Assembly: GCF_002795865.1 (NCBI RefSeq)
Contig: NZ_CP024920.1
Coordinates: forward strand, 372,001-436,000
Length of the DNA stretch: 64,000 nt
Direction of reading: 5' to 3'
From: Qipengyuania seohaensis
GTDB lineage: Bacteria > Pseudomonadota > Alphaproteobacteria > Sphingomonadales > Sphingomonadaceae
Position numbers and translations under genes: made by a program. Of this stretch, positions 1 to 8,779 are shown in pieces (position 1 is the stretch's first letter; each line of letters opens with the position of its first letter). The notes under the pieces were generated by a model. It was not told the origin of the DNA, made no database searches, and saw only the letters and a program-made list of their open reading frames with translations.

Positions 1-2354
1 GCGCGCAATTCTTCCACGCTGTCGCGGATCTCGCGCGGATAGCGGACATTGATGGGATATCGCGCCAGTCCTTCGACCGTCCGTCCGATATTTGCCCCGC
101 CGATTGCGCCTGACACGATCTGTTGAACATCGGCGATATTCAATCCGAAACGAGCCGCAGATACCCGGTCGATGTCCACGTCGACATAGCGGCCTCCCGA
201 CAGACGCTCTGCCAAAGCGGAACTGACTCCAGGAACCTGTTTTGCGACATTCTCGACCTGCAACGCCACGCGCTCGATTTCGGCAAGGTCCTCGCCAGAC
301 ACTTTCACGCCGATCGGGCTCTTGATACCGGTCGCGAGCATGTCGATGCGGTTGCGGATCGGGGGCACCCAGACATTGGCGAGCCCCGGCACTTGCACGG
401 CGCTGTCGAGTTCTTCCACAAGCTTCTCCGGCGTCATTCCCGGCCGCCACTCTTCGCGCGGTTTGAAGCGGATCGTTGTCTCGAACATCGTGAGTGGCGC
501 AGGGTCGGTCGCTGTATCCGCACGTCCGGCTTTTCCGAACACGGTGTCGACTTCGGGCACGGATTTGATCAGTCGGTCGGTCCGTTGAAGCAATGCCGAC
601 GCTTCACCAGGAGACAGGCCAGGCAGAGCGCTCGGCATGTACAGCAAGTCGCCTTCGTCGAGCGGTGGCAGGAATTCCCCTCCCAGACGGGTGAACGGGA
701 CCAGCGTTGTCAGAAACACGAGGCCTGCCACAACCAGAGTGGTCTTGGGTCGGCTGAGCACCCAATCAAGACCGGGCCGGTAGGCTTTGGTCAGCACGCG
801 ATTGAGGACGTTGGTGTCCTCCTTGGGTATCTTGCCGCGGATCAGCCAACCCATGAGTACAGGAACCAGTGTCACCGACAAAATGGCAGCCGCTGCCATC
901 GCATAGGTCTTGGTAAAGGCCAGCGGCGAAAAGAGGCGGCCTTCCTGCGCCTGCAAAGTAAACACCGGAAGAAACGAAAGTGTGATGATGAGAAGGCTGT
1001 AGAACAGCGCTGGCCCCACCTCTTTCGATGCCTCCGCAATCAGTTTCCAGCGCTCATTGTTGGACATCTGTTCGTCGGGATGGTCCTCCTCCCAATGCTC
1101 GATATGCTTGTGCGCGTTCTCAATCATCACGATGGCAGCGTCGACCATTGCGCCGATGGCGATGGCAATTCCGCCCAAGGACATGATGTTCGCATCGACC
1201 CCTTGGAAACGCATCACGATAAAAGCCGCCAGCACCCCCAATGGCAGCGTGACGATCGCCACCAATGCTGATCGCACATGCCATAAGAATAGCGCGCAAA
1301 CGATCGCGACGATGATAAACTCGGCAATGAGTTTTCCGGTCAGGTTTTCGATCGAGGCGTCGATCAGCTTCGAACGATCGTAGGTCGTGACAATCTCGAC
1401 CCCTTCGGGAAGACTGGCCCGGAGCACGTCGAGCTTCTCTTCGACAGCCGCGATGGTTGCCCGCGCATCCTCACCCTGTCTGAGCACGACAATACCGCCT
1501 GCGACCTCGCCTTCGCCATTGAGCTCGGCGATTCCTCGTCGCATTTCGGGGCCAAGCTGGATCGTGGCGACATCGGACAAGGTGACGGGGATACCGTTAC
1601 CGACCGATTTCAGCGGAATCTGCCTGAAGTCTTCGAGAGACGTGAGATAGCCTGAGGCGCGGACCATAAACTCGGCCTCGCCCATTTCGACCACCGATCC
1701 GCCGGCCTCTTGATTGGAAGCTTGTATGGCGCGCACGACATCGCTGTAAGTGACGCCAAGCGAAGCCATGCGATAAGGTTCCAGCACGACCTGGTACTGC
1801 TTGACCATGCCGCCTACGCTGGCGACCTCGGCGATGCCCGGAATGGTCTGGAGCTCATAGCGCAGGAACCAGTCCTGAAGGCTCCGAAGGTCAGCGAGAT
1901 CGCTGTTCCCCGTTCGGTCAACCAGCGCATACTCGTAAATCCAGCCAACGCCCGTCGCGTCCGGCCCGAGCGAGCTGGTCACTCCGTCGGGCAATTCGTT
2001 TTGCACCTGGTTGAGATATTCGAGCACGCGCGAACGCGCCCAGTAGAGGTCCGTCCCATCCTCGAAGATCACATAGACGAAGCTGTCGCCGAACATCGAA
2101 TAGCCGCGCACTGTTTCCGCGCCCGGCACCGAGAGCATCGTCGTTGCGAGCGGGTATGTGACCTGATCCTCAACGATGCGCGGAGCTTGGCCCGGATAGT
2201 TCGAGCGCACCACGACCTGCACGTCGGAGAGATCGGGGATCGCATCGACAGGCGTTGCGCGCACCGCCCAGAAGCCGGCGAGCGTAACCGCGATGGCCGC
2301 CAGAACGATGAAAAACCGATTGGCGATCGAGGCATCGATTATGCGCGCGATCAT
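1..2354 (-). CDS. cusA: CusA-type heavy-metal RND efflux pump, inner-membrane subunit (3' end outside window)
   Basis: The minus-strand frame is open from ATG at 2354 to the window edge, about 784 residues of the usual ~1040, so the C-terminus is missing. The N-terminus reads [15 protein letters not shown], followed by a membrane segment and the RND signature [15 protein letters not shown]. Further on are [19 protein letters not shown] and the membrane motif [16 protein letters not shown], typical of the Cus/Czc (HME) family. The protein should use proton influx to push Cu(I)/Ag(I), or another soft metal, from the periplasm or inner membrane through CusC. The ATG overlaps the cusB stop (ATGA), so the two are translationally coupled. 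Metal specificity is inferred from the CusF-like domain in the neighbouring CusB; a Zn/Co/Cd pump is less likely. Confidence 0.93.
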   Translation of the reverse strand, partial: MIARIIDASIANRFFIVLAAIAVTLAGFWAVRATPVDAIPDLSDVQVVVRSNYPGQAPRIVEDQVTYPLATTMLSVPGAETVRGYSMFGDSFVYVIFEDGTDLYWARSRVLEYLNQVQNELPDGVTSSLGPDATGVGWIYEYALVDRTGNSDLADLRSLQDWFLRYELQTIPGIAEVASVGGMVKQYQVVLEPYRMASLGVTYSDVVRAIQASNQEAGGSVVEMGEAEFMVRASGYLTSLEDFRQIPLKSVGNGIPVTLSDVATIQLGPEMRRGIAELNGEGEVAGGIVVLRQGEDARATIAAVEEKLDVLRASLPEGVEIVTTYDRSKLIDASIENLTGKLIAEFIIVAIVCALFLWHVRSALVAIVTLPLGVLAAFIVMRFQGVDANIMSLGGIAIAIGAMVDAAIVMIENAHKHIEHWEEDHPDEQMSNNERWKLIAEASKEVGPALFYSLLIITLSFLPVFTLQAQEGRLFSPLAFTKTYAMAAAAILSVTLVPVLMGWLIRGKIPKEDTNVLNRVLTKAYRPGLDWVLSRPKTTLVVAGLVFLTTLVPFTRLGGEFLPPLDEGDLLYMPSALPGLSPGEASALLQRTDRLIKSVPEVDTVFGKAGRADTATDPAPLTMFETTIRFKPREEWRPGMTPEKLVEELDSAVQVPGLANVWVPPIRNRIDMLATGIKSPIGVKVSGEDLAEIERVALQVENVAKQVPGVSSALAERLSGGRYVDVDIDRVSAARFGLNIADVQQIVSGAIGGANIGRTVEGLARYPINVRYPREIRDSVEELR

Positions 2355-3841
2355 CGGTCGGTCTTCCGAATGGATTCGATACGCGGACCGGTGTCGTGCT
2401 GCGAGAAGGTGAACTCGACAGTATCGCCCGGTTCCAGATCCTCAACTAGGGCGGCGTCGGCGAGAGCGAAGGGCATGACCATGCTTGGCCATTCGAGGGC
2501 GGGAACCGGCGCGTGATTGAGAGTGATCGAAGCACCAGCGATTTTCGTCACTCTTCCCGTAGCGGTGTACCTCCTCATCTTTGGCGAGCCGTCCGACGCC
2601 ATGCTCATGGTCGCATCGATCGACCTGACGTCGATCCCGCCAAGACTTGCTTCGGAGTCGATCAGGAACTGACCTGAAGTGACGACCTGCTCGCCCTCCG
2701 CAAGGCCTGCGAGTATCTCTGTCCTACCATTCGCCTCGCGTCCGATTTCGACCTCGGCAGGCAGAAAGGCGCCTTCATCCTGCTTGAGCATCACAAGATT
2801 GCGGCGTCCGGTTCGAATGACCGCCTCCGACGGTACCAGCAAGGCTCGCCGTGTGTCGGGTGAAAGCGACACCTGCGCGAACATGCCCGGCTTCAGCCTG
2901 CCGCGCGGGTTCGGCAATTCAGCCCGGACGGTGATCGTCCGGCTGGCTGCATCGGCGCTGGGAAGGATGGCAACAATTCGTCCCGCAAATCGCTGATCCG
3001 GATACGCTGCCAAGGTCGCACTGATGGGCTGGCCCTGCCGGATATTTACGGCCTGGACTTCAGGAACCGAAGCTTCCAGCCATATCGGCGAGAAGCCTGT
3101 AATCTCCGCGAGTGTCTGGCCTTCCATCACGGTCATGCCTGCACGCACCCCCAGCATTGTTACGGCACCGCCCACCGGAGCGGTAACAGTAATCGTGTTT
3201 TGCGCTTTGCGTGTGCGTTCGACCGACGTGATCATCGCATCGGTCATGCCGAGCAGGCGCATGCGCTGCCGCATCGCATCTGCCAGCGCCTTATCGCCAG
3301 TATCGAGCACAGCAATGTACTCGCGCTGCGCGCCGCCCCAATCAGGAACCAAGATATCGACGATCGGAGCGCCGCGACCCACGACATCGTCCTGCGCAAG
3401 GCCATAGGTGCGTTGGACGTAGCCCCCCGCTCGCGGCTGGACGATAGCTACATCCCGGCTGTTGTATGCCAGGACACCCGTAACGGTAATCTCTGGCTCG
3501 AGAACTCCGAACTCGGCTGCTGCCGTGCGAATGCCGAAATTCTGGACAAGGCCCGGATCAATCCGGACGCCCGCTTCGGCGGCTTCTCCCGCGCACTTGG
3601 GTACCAGCATCATGTCCATGAAGGGCGACTTGCCGGGCTCGTCAAAGCGCTGTCCGGGCACCATCGGATCGTACCAGTAGAGCACATCCTCACAGTCGGT
3701 ATCCGTCTCCGACCCAGCTCCGCTACTCTCCCCGCCGAGCGTGTTAAGACCGTAGCCAGCAGCCAGGCTGACAAGGGCAATACCTAACCCAGCCGCAAAC
3801 ATGCGTTGGCGCTGCGTAAATCGTTCGAGCACGGAGTTCAT
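2351..3841 (-). CDS. cusB: CusB-type periplasmic adaptor with YHS metal-binding and CusF-like domains
   Basis: 496-residue membrane-fusion protein. It has an N-terminal anchor (about residues 15-32), then a YHS/heavy-metal-binding module near 50-85 ([19 protein letters not shown]), the biotinyl-lipoyl/beta-barrel adaptor core, and a C-terminal CusF-like domain from about 420. In that domain, [16 protein letters not shown] keeps the His, Trp and two Met that bind Cu(I)/Ag(I) in CusF. It links CusA to CusC and probably hands metal to the pump. It overlaps cusC upstream (stop/start at 3838-3841) and cusA downstream, so one transcript is likely. Fusion of CusF to the adaptor is known in some lineages and replaces a separate chaperone gene. 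Confidence 0.92.
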   Translation of the reverse strand: MNSVLERFTQRQRMFAAGLGIALVSLAAGYGLNTLGGESSGAGSETDTDCEDVLYWYDPMVPGQRFDEPGKSPFMDMMLVPKCAGEAAEAGVRIDPGLVQNFGIRTAAAEFGVLEPEITVTGVLAYNSRDVAIVQPRAGGYVQRTYGLAQDDVVGRGAPIVDILVPDWGGAQREYIAVLDTGDKALADAMRQRMRLLGMTDAMITSVERTRKAQNTITVTAPVGGAVTMLGVRAGMTVMEGQTLAEITGFSPIWLEASVPEVQAVNIRQGQPISATLAAYPDQRFAGRIVAILPSADAASRTITVRAELPNPRGRLKPGMFAQVSLSPDTRRALLVPSEAVIRTGRRNLVMLKQDEGAFLPAEVEIGREANGRTEILAGLAEGEQVVTSGQFLIDSEASLGGIDVRSIDATMSMASDGSPKMRRYTATGRVTKIAGASITLNHAPVPALEWPSMVMPFALADAALVEDLEPGDTVEFTFSQHDTGPRIESIRKTDR

Positions 3842-5073
3842 GGCCTGCCCTCCCCGTATGTGAGTTGTAGTTTGACCGCCGCCTGCACCGCCGCCTGTTC
3901 GCGTTCGAGAATTTCCAGCTCGAGCAGGGCAAGTGCGGATTTCGCCGCAATCACATCAACGAGATCGGCACGCCCGGCCGCAAAGCTGGCTGTCTCGAGG
4001 TCAACGCGGTCACGCGCGAGCGGAAGAAGTTCATCACGCGCGCGACGCCACTGGCGCATAGTGCTGCGCCAAGTGGCAAGATCGGCTTCGAAATCCGCAA
4101 CTAGCGCGCGTCTGCGATCCTCGCGCTCGGCCAAAGCGGCAGCGGCATCGGCTTCGGCGGCGGCGATGCGTGGATTCTGCCGCCGGTCGGTGAAGATCGG
4201 AAGAGTAATCGACCCCATGACAGACACGGCATCGCCAAAAGCCTGGTCGCGACGACCATAGGTGACGCTCACCCCAAAATCCGGCCTCTTTTCAGCGCGA
4301 GCGAGCGCGACACCGGCTTCGGCCCGGTCTTGTTCCGCATCGGCCAGCAGGAGTTCGGGATTCCCTTCCAGTTCGAAGCGAAGCTTGCCTTCATCAAGAG
4401 CCGCCGAGGGGGCCTCACCTAAGGCAACCGGGTCAGGGAACGGTATGTATCGGGAGAGCTGAGCTTGCGCCGTCTCGCGCTCGGCCTCGATCGACGTCGC
4501 TGCATCCTCGATCCCAAGCAGTTCGCGCCGGATCGCCAGACTCTCTGCCGGGCGGGCCGACCCGGAGGCGACGGCGCTGTTCGCTGCGGGTACGAATGCA
4601 CTCAATTCGTCCAGTGCGGCGTGGGCAAGTTCAATCCGCGCCTGCGCATAATAGAGCCTCACCCAAGCCATTCCCGCATCGGCGAGGAGATCACGGTCGG
4701 TCACACCCAGGCGCGCTTCGGCTAGCCTCACTTCCGAACTGGCAACGCCAACTCTTGCCCGCCGGCGGGCTAGGTTGGGTATCTCCTGCTCGATACCGAT
4801 GGCGACTTGCGTAGGAAGTTGCCGGTCTAGCTCGAACGCCGCGGGACCGCTGACCGGAAGGTTCATAACACCTGCGCGTACACGCGGGTCAGGAAGCTCG
4901 TCTGCCGCTTCCGCAGCCTCGCGCCGTGATTGTACACGTAGCGCGCCAGCTTCTAGCGCAGGCTGCTCCACTCTGACCGCTGCAAGTGCCTCTTCGTATC
5001 CGACAGACTGCGCTTGCGCAGCTTGTGCGCTGAGCAGGGCCGAAAACGACACCAAGCCAATTCGCCAATCCAT
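3838..5073 (-). CDS. cusC: CusC/TolC-type outer-membrane efflux protein
   Basis: Outer-membrane factor of the tripartite metal pump, 411 residues from the chosen ATG at 5073. This start is preferred over the longer frame from 5160 because it gives a clean signal peptide (MDWRIGLVSFSALLSAQAAQAQ) with a GAG ribosome site about 7 bases upstream. Long Ala/Glu/Arg-rich helices and the repeated outer-membrane-efflux pattern (VASSEVRLAEARLG, IAAAEADAAAALAERE) fit the TolC superfamily. It is first in the cusC-cusB-cusA order and overlaps cusB. It should form the trimeric outer-membrane duct. Confidence 0.9.
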   Translation of the reverse strand: MDWRIGLVSFSALLSAQAAQAQSVGYEEALAAVRVEQPALEAGALRVQSRREAAEAADELPDPRVRAGVMNLPVSGPAAFELDRQLPTQVAIGIEQEIPNLARRRARVGVASSEVRLAEARLGVTDRDLLADAGMAWVRLYYAQARIELAHAALDELSAFVPAANSAVASGSARPAESLAIRRELLGIEDAATSIEAERETAQAQLSRYIPFPDPVALGEAPSAALDEGKLRFELEGNPELLLADAEQDRAEAGVALARAEKRPDFGVSVTYGRRDQAFGDAVSVMGSITLPIFTDRRQNPRIAAAEADAAAALAEREDRRRALVADFEADLATWRSTMRQWRRARDELLPLARDRVDLETASFAAGRADLVDVIAAKSALALLELEILEREQAAVQAAVKLQLTYGEGRP

Positions 5074-5195
5074 AATTCTCACTCTTTGAAAGCGATCTGG
5101 CCGGAAAGGACCTCGGCGCACGCGGTCAATGGACGCGGCGCCAGGCAAGTAATCCGTCAAGCTCGCAAGCAGCGCGACTCGCCGCGCAGGAAACG

Positions 5196-5597
5196 CTAAA
5201 TGGTGAGTTCGGATTGTGGAGGCGGAGATTCCGGGGGTAGAGGCTGGCTCTCGAGCCTGCTGGCGCTAGCGACCAGATACGTAGGCGCAATAGGTAACGG
5301 TCCTGCATGCGCCAGTCCCGAACCGGTAAGCGCGAGCGGCGGGAGGCAATTCATGGCTACGAGACAATCGAGGGTCATCTCGCAGCATGAACCATGTTGT
5401 TCGGTGGAGTCCGTTGCGGAAACCATCTGTTCGGGCATCGCGTGTTCAGACATGCTATGCTCGGGCATGCCTTGCGCCATTTCAGCACAATCAGCCGACC
5501 CAGCCATTTCGCTCTGCGGAACGGCCGCTTGCGCAGCAACCTGCACAAACAGTCCAAAGCTGAAGCAAATCAGGGTCAAGGCGCGAACAAACTTCAC
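5196..5597 (-). CDS. small exported Met/His/Cys-rich protein, possible copper-binding partner of CusCBA
   Basis: 133 residues with a signal peptide (MKFVRALTLICFSFGLFVQVAAQA). The mature part is rich in Met, His and Cys (CAEMAQGMPEHSMSEHAMPE, GSCCEMTLDCLVAMNC), which suits soft-metal binding. It ends in a Pro-rich tail. It lies 120 bases upstream of cusC on the same strand, so it is probably the first gene of the efflux operon or co-regulated with it. I do not recognise a named family. A metal-sensing or metal-trapping role is inference from composition and position. Confidence 0.7.
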   Translation of the reverse strand: MKFVRALTLICFSFGLFVQVAAQAAVPQSEMAGSADCAEMAQGMPEHSMSEHAMPEQMVSATDSTEQHGSCCEMTLDCLVAMNCLPPLALTGSGLAHAGPLPIAPTYLVASASRLESQPLPPESPPPQSELTI

Positions 5598-5746
5598 GAA
5601 CCTGCGATAGTCTAAATACGGAGCCGAGACAATCTAACCACGCTCCAAACACACTGGATTTCTGAAAGCAGTTTTATCGACAAGCTGGTAGAAGGCACAA
5701 CATCTGGTCGGAAACTGCGCATTCGGCGATCGCTATCACGTCTAGT

Positions 5747-6004
5747 TCAGTCCTGTCCGACTACAGTCTCGATCCAGTCATCGATCTCGGCCTCGACCCA
5801 TACCGTGCAACGGGGACCGAGCGAACGCGACTTTGGAAAGCGCCCTTCGCGCATGCGCTGATAGATCGCCGTGCGCTTCAGTCCGACACGCTCCATCACT
5901 TCGGGAAGCCTGATAAGCCGCTCCGAAGCATTCCGATCCGGCGTTATTGCAGGTTGTGCCGGGTCGCATATGGTGTCCCGTTCAGAGAGCGAAGCTTTGT
6001 GCAT
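5747..6004 (-). CDS. AlpA-like helix-turn-helix regulator (excisionase/MerR-like fold)
   Basis: 85 residues. The core RLIRLPEVMERVGLKRTAIY, followed by QRMREGRFPKSRSLG and VWVEAEIDDWI, is the classic AlpA/phage-regulatory pattern: a winged helix with the W-x-x-x-E-I-x-x-W ending. Such proteins act as activators or excision factors in prophages and integrative elements. It overlaps the end of the XRE-type gene by 23 bases and is probably co-transcribed with it. The pair diverges from the conjugation operon, which suggests control of transfer or maintenance. The target genes are unknown. Confidence 0.82.
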   Translation of the reverse strand: MHKASLSERDTICDPAQPAITPDRNASERLIRLPEVMERVGLKRTAIYQRMREGRFPKSRSLGPRCTVWVEAEIDDWIETVVGQD

Positions 6005-6443
6005 CTTGGCGTTCCAGTTGCTCGACGTGATCCGACAGCAGACGCGCAGTCCGGTGCGCTGCCCCTTTTGCCCAGCGCGGTCTCACTTCCTGCAGTCGCT
6101 CTCCGAGCACCTCCTCCAAGGCGTCCGGGAGTTCCGCGATGAACCCCTCGAGAAATTCCAGCAGACCGGTCCGGCTCCATGCCGTCGCACGATCAGAACG
6201 GCCCAGGAGTGCGAGGATGATTGCCGAGTTTGGCGCGTCTCCACTCGCTGCCAAAATAGCCAATGCTTCGTGAAACGTGGCGGGCCGCGCCCCCGATAAT
6301 ATGCGCCGGAGCGCATCCTTGTTGATCGCGGCACGCGCAGCGATCGCCAGTCTGGTTTGACCACTTTCCTTTACAGCATGCGTGAGCAGCGCGGCCAGTT
6401 CGCGTGAAATCCGCTGGTGTTCTTCAAGTTTGCATGCGGGCAT
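5982..6443 (-). CDS. XRE-type DNA-binding regulator of the transfer region
   Basis: 153 residues. The N-terminal third (RLAIAARAAINKDALRRILSGARPATFHEALAILAASG) reads as a helix-turn-helix of the XRE/lambda-repressor class. The rest is helical (LEFLEGFIAELPDALEEVLGERLQE) and has no recognised domain. The gene begins 74 bases from a GAAC-N7-GAAC box and is divergent from traA, so it probably belongs to the element's control switch with the overlapping AlpA-like gene. Regulator status is fairly secure. The regulated promoter is inference. Confidence 0.72.
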   Translation of the reverse strand: MPACKLEEHQRISRELAALLTHAVKESGQTRLAIAARAAINKDALRRILSGARPATFHEALAILAASGDAPNSAIILALLGRSDRATAWSRTGLLEFLEGFIAELPDALEEVLGERLQEVRPRWAKGAAHRTARLLSDHVEQLERQDAQSFAL

Positions 6444-6500
6444 TGCGGGCTTTCCATCGACTTCAAACGACTCGAAGCAAGGCTAGCGCGCGAGGAAAGC

Positions 6501-6540
6501 TGTAGGAAATAGAAAAGAACATATAAAGAACACATAGGAA
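6501..6540. promoter_or_regulatory. SOS-type box GAAC-N7-GAAC with flanking TAGGAA motifs
   Basis: The exact direct repeat GAACATATAAAGAAC lies at 6517-6531, the form known for LexA sites in alphaproteobacteria. It is flanked by TGTAGGAAA at 6501-6509 and ATAGGAA at 6534-6540. It sits upstream of the XRE/AlpA pair (start 6443). Binding by host LexA or by the element's S24 repressor is inference. Confidence 0.6.
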
Positions 6541-6724
6541 GCCGGCGAATCAACGCCATGGACGATTCGCTCGCAATGCGGTCTTCCGATCTCGGATCGC
6601 GGTCGGCCAAGCGCGAATTCCGGTCGACAGCGCTTGATTCCCCACCCATGCAGCGCGCGAACCGGTTTCACGCAGCTCAAACCACCATTTCTCTAGGTCG
6701 CAAGAACGCTGGTCGCGTTTTCCG

Positions 6725-6736
6725 TTTTCCTACACC
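6725..6736 (-). promoter_or_regulatory. TGTAGGAAAA half-site in the traA promoter region
   Basis: On the minus strand this reads GGTGTAGGAAAA and continues CGGAAAACG. Nearly the same string, GGTGTAGGAAAACGAAAA, occurs at 38551-38568 upstream of the traD/traI operon. Sharing across two transfer promoters suggests a common operator or activator site. Confidence 0.45.
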
Positions 6737-6756
6737 CTGCCTTCCGATCGAGGAAA

Positions 6757-6771
6757 GAACATACAGCGAAC
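6757..6771. promoter_or_regulatory. SOS-type box GAAC-N7-GAAC upstream of traA
   Basis: GAACATACAGCGAAC is an exact GAAC-N7-GAAC direct repeat ending 34 bases before the traA start codon. A repressor bound there would overlap the likely promoter or leader of the whole transfer operon. Confidence 0.6.
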
Positions 6772-6805
6772 GCATCGCTGCCAATGTTCTAAACGGAGTT
6801 CCTCG

Positions 6806-7132
6806 ATGACCAAGACACTCGCCCTTCCCTCGCAGCCCAAGAGCGGCATCCGCGCTCGCGACTACATCCTTCCCGCCGCAATCGCGCTGGCCTGCGCAGG
6901 TGCAGCCTATGCCGGTGCCGACACCACCTTCGATCCGGCCCTGCAAAAGTTCACGGACTTTCTCGAAGGCTCGGGCGGCAAGATCATCACCGTCCTCAGC
7001 CTCGCCGGCGGGTTGATCGCGCTTGCTTCGGGCCGGTTCGCGCTCGGGCAGGTCGCGGTCCCGGTCGGTGTCGGGATCGGCGTCGGCACCGGTGTGCCGA
7101 TCGTCACCTCGGTCGTGACCGCGACTATCTGA
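6806..7132 (+). CDS. traA: F-type conjugative pilin precursor TraA
   Basis: 108-residue prepilin. A long leader (MTKTLALPSQPKSGIRARDY, then a hydrophobic stretch) ends at AAYA, and cleavage after about residue 36 leaves a 72-residue mature pilin, close to the ~70 of F pilin. The mature part has the usual two hydrophobic helices (KIITVLSLAGGLIALASG and VAVPVGVGIGVGTG) separated by a short polar turn. The mature protein polymerises into the conjugative pilus. It is the first gene of the transfer operon, in the normal F position before traL, and follows a GGAG-type ribosome site. Confidence 0.82.
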   Translation: MTKTLALPSQPKSGIRARDYILPAAIALACAGAAYAGADTTFDPALQKFTDFLEGSGGKIITVLSLAGGLIALASGRFALGQVAVPVGVGIGVGTGVPIVTSVVTATI

Positions 7133-7157
7133 TCGCAGGTCTCGACAGGAGGGCGGC

Positions 7158-7445
7158 ATGGCCGACAGGTATCTTGTTCCACGGCGGCTCGACGATCCGG
7201 AGCTCATCGGCTTCTGGACCATCGACGAGTTTGCGGGACTGCTTGTCCCGTTCGCTTGGGGCATTCTCGCGCAGCACATCATCATCGGCACTGGCCTATC
7301 GGTCATGACCTGGTTCGCCTTGCGGAAGGCGAAAGCAACAGGTGCAGGCTCGAAACTGGTGCACGCTGCCTACTGGTACCTTCCGGGGAGTTTCCTCGGG
7401 CTGAAAGCCACGCCGCCCTCCCACTGCCGCCTGCTCGCAGGCTGA
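7158..7445 (+). CDS. traL: TraL, F-type T4SS inner-membrane assembly protein
   Basis: 95 residues. The pattern YLVPRRLDDPELIGFWTIDEF is typical of TraL, followed by a membrane segment (AGLLVPFAWGILAQHIIIG) and a C-terminal WYLPG stretch. TraL is needed early in pilus assembly at the inner membrane (VirB3-like role). It follows traA by 25 bases with an AGGAGG-like ribosome site and precedes traE. Confidence 0.85.
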   Translation: MADRYLVPRRLDDPELIGFWTIDEFAGLLVPFAWGILAQHIIIGTGLSVMTWFALRKAKATGAGSKLVHAAYWYLPGSFLGLKATPPSHCRLLAG

Positions 7446-7457
7446 GGGAGGACATCC

Positions 7458-8027
7458 ATGAAACACGAATTCGCATACGAAGAAGCACAGCGGCATCTGA
7501 AGCAGCGCAATCGCTTTGCGGCGCTTGCCGGTGTGCTGGGTCTTACTACCGTGCTCGCAATCGGCGCGGCAGCGACGCGCGACGACACACTCGTGCTCGT
7601 GCCGGTAACGTCCGAACGGATCGCGCTCAGCAGCGGCGGGATCGAGGCGCACTATCTCGAGCTCGTCACCCGCGACACCGCGCTGATCCTGCTCAACCGC
7701 GCGCCCGAAAGCCTCGACTACTGGATGGAGCAGATCCTGAAGGTGGCCGATCCGACAGCGCGCGGACACCTCAAGGCAGAGCTGGTAAAGATCGTCGACG
7801 AGCAACGCGGCTCAGACATTAGCCAAGCCTTCGTCATCGCCTCGATGCGCGTCGATACAAAGGCGCTGAGCTCAACTGTCACCGGCACGCTCAAGACCTT
7901 CGTCGGAGCGCAGGTCATCGCGAGCCAGGAGCGTAGCTTCGAATTCACCTGGAACCGGCGCGGTCTCAGCCTTGGCCTCGCAGGTTTCCGTCAGCTTCCC
8001 AACACCAACGAGGAGGAAGACCTATGA
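7458..8027 (+). CDS. traE: TraE, F-type T4SS assembly protein (VirB5/VirB8-like position)
   Basis: 189 residues: a short cytoplasmic N-terminus, one membrane anchor (about 20-37, LAGVLGLTTVLAIGAAA) and a periplasmic domain with YLELVTRDTALILLNRAPES, as in the TraE family. It works in the envelope core of the mating channel. It overlaps traK by four bases (ATGA), so coupled translation is expected. Confidence 0.87.
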   Translation: MKHEFAYEEAQRHLKQRNRFAALAGVLGLTTVLAIGAAATRDDTLVLVPVTSERIALSSGGIEAHYLELVTRDTALILLNRAPESLDYWMEQILKVADPTARGHLKAELVKIVDEQRGSDISQAFVIASMRVDTKALSSTVTGTLKTFVGAQVIASQERSFEFTWNRRGLSLGLAGFRQLPNTNEEEDL

Positions 8028-8779
8028 GTCTCCTTGCCCGTCCCTTCCCGGCCGCACTGACCAGCGTCGCGCTTGCCGCCATGACCTTCGCGTTTGCTGC
8101 GCCAGCGCGGGCAGACCAGTTCGTCGAAGCCGCCGATGGCGCGACTATCGATTGCGTGCTCGCGCGCGGCGCGCTCACCCGCATCGCGCTCATCGAAGAC
8201 GGCTTCGCCAATGTCTCGAAGATGGCGAGCGGCTTTCCCTATAATGATTTCGAAGTGACGCACGAGCCGGTGCGCGGCGACATCTATGTTTCGGTGCCGC
8301 TGCAATACGCGAGCGCCAGAGTCAGCTTCTTCGCGACCAGCAGCGCAGGCCATGTCTACAAGTTCGCCTGCCGCGTCGAGGGTGAGGAAGCAAGCCAGCT
8401 CTTCGTCACCAACCCGGCGCTCGCCAAGCCCGATGCCGCCGACTGGGAGGAAGGCGCACCGAGCCGCGACGACGCCACCCTTCGCCTGATCGAGGCCATG
8501 GCACATGATGCTGTGCTGCCCGGGTTTCGCGCACGGGCCGCGCTGTCGCGGCCGCGGCGGACAGGCAATCTCGAGGTCCAGCAAGTCGCCGAATACGAAG
8601 GCGCCGAGCTTACCGGCCAGGCTTTCAGCCTTCGCAACCTTGGTTCCGAACCCATCGATCTTGCCAGCGAGCGAGCTGCTCCTGCGGGCGCATTGGCCTT
8701 TGCGTACGGACGCGACGCGCTTGCTCCCGGCGAGACGACGCAAGCCTTCCTCGTGTTCGCCAAGGGAGGGCTCGAGTGA
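8024..8779 (+). CDS. traK: TraK, periplasmic/outer-membrane core protein of the F-type T4SS
   Basis: 251 residues with a signal peptide ending near FAAPARA. The mature protein is a beta-rich secretin-like VirB9 counterpart (VEAADGATIDCVLARGALTRI, HVYKFACRVEGEE). TraK with TraV and TraB forms the outer-membrane core complex of the channel. Its stop overlaps the traB start (TGATG). Confidence 0.87.
   Translation: MSLLARPFPAALTSVALAAMTFAFAAPARADQFVEAADGATIDCVLARGALTRIALIEDGFANVSKMASGFPYNDFEVTHEPVRGDIYVSVPLQYASARVSFFATSSAGHVYKFACRVEGEEASQLFVTNPALAKPDAADWEEGAPSRDDATLRLIEAMAHDAVLPGFRARAALSRPRRTGNLEVQQVAEYEGAELTGQAFSLRNLGSEPIDLASERAAPAGALAFAYGRDALAPGETTQAFLVFAKGGLE

Noticed and set aside
123-1271. 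382-codon plus-strand frame at the left edge
   Set aside because: Antisense shadow of cusA, which is not obvious at first because it is open at the window edge.
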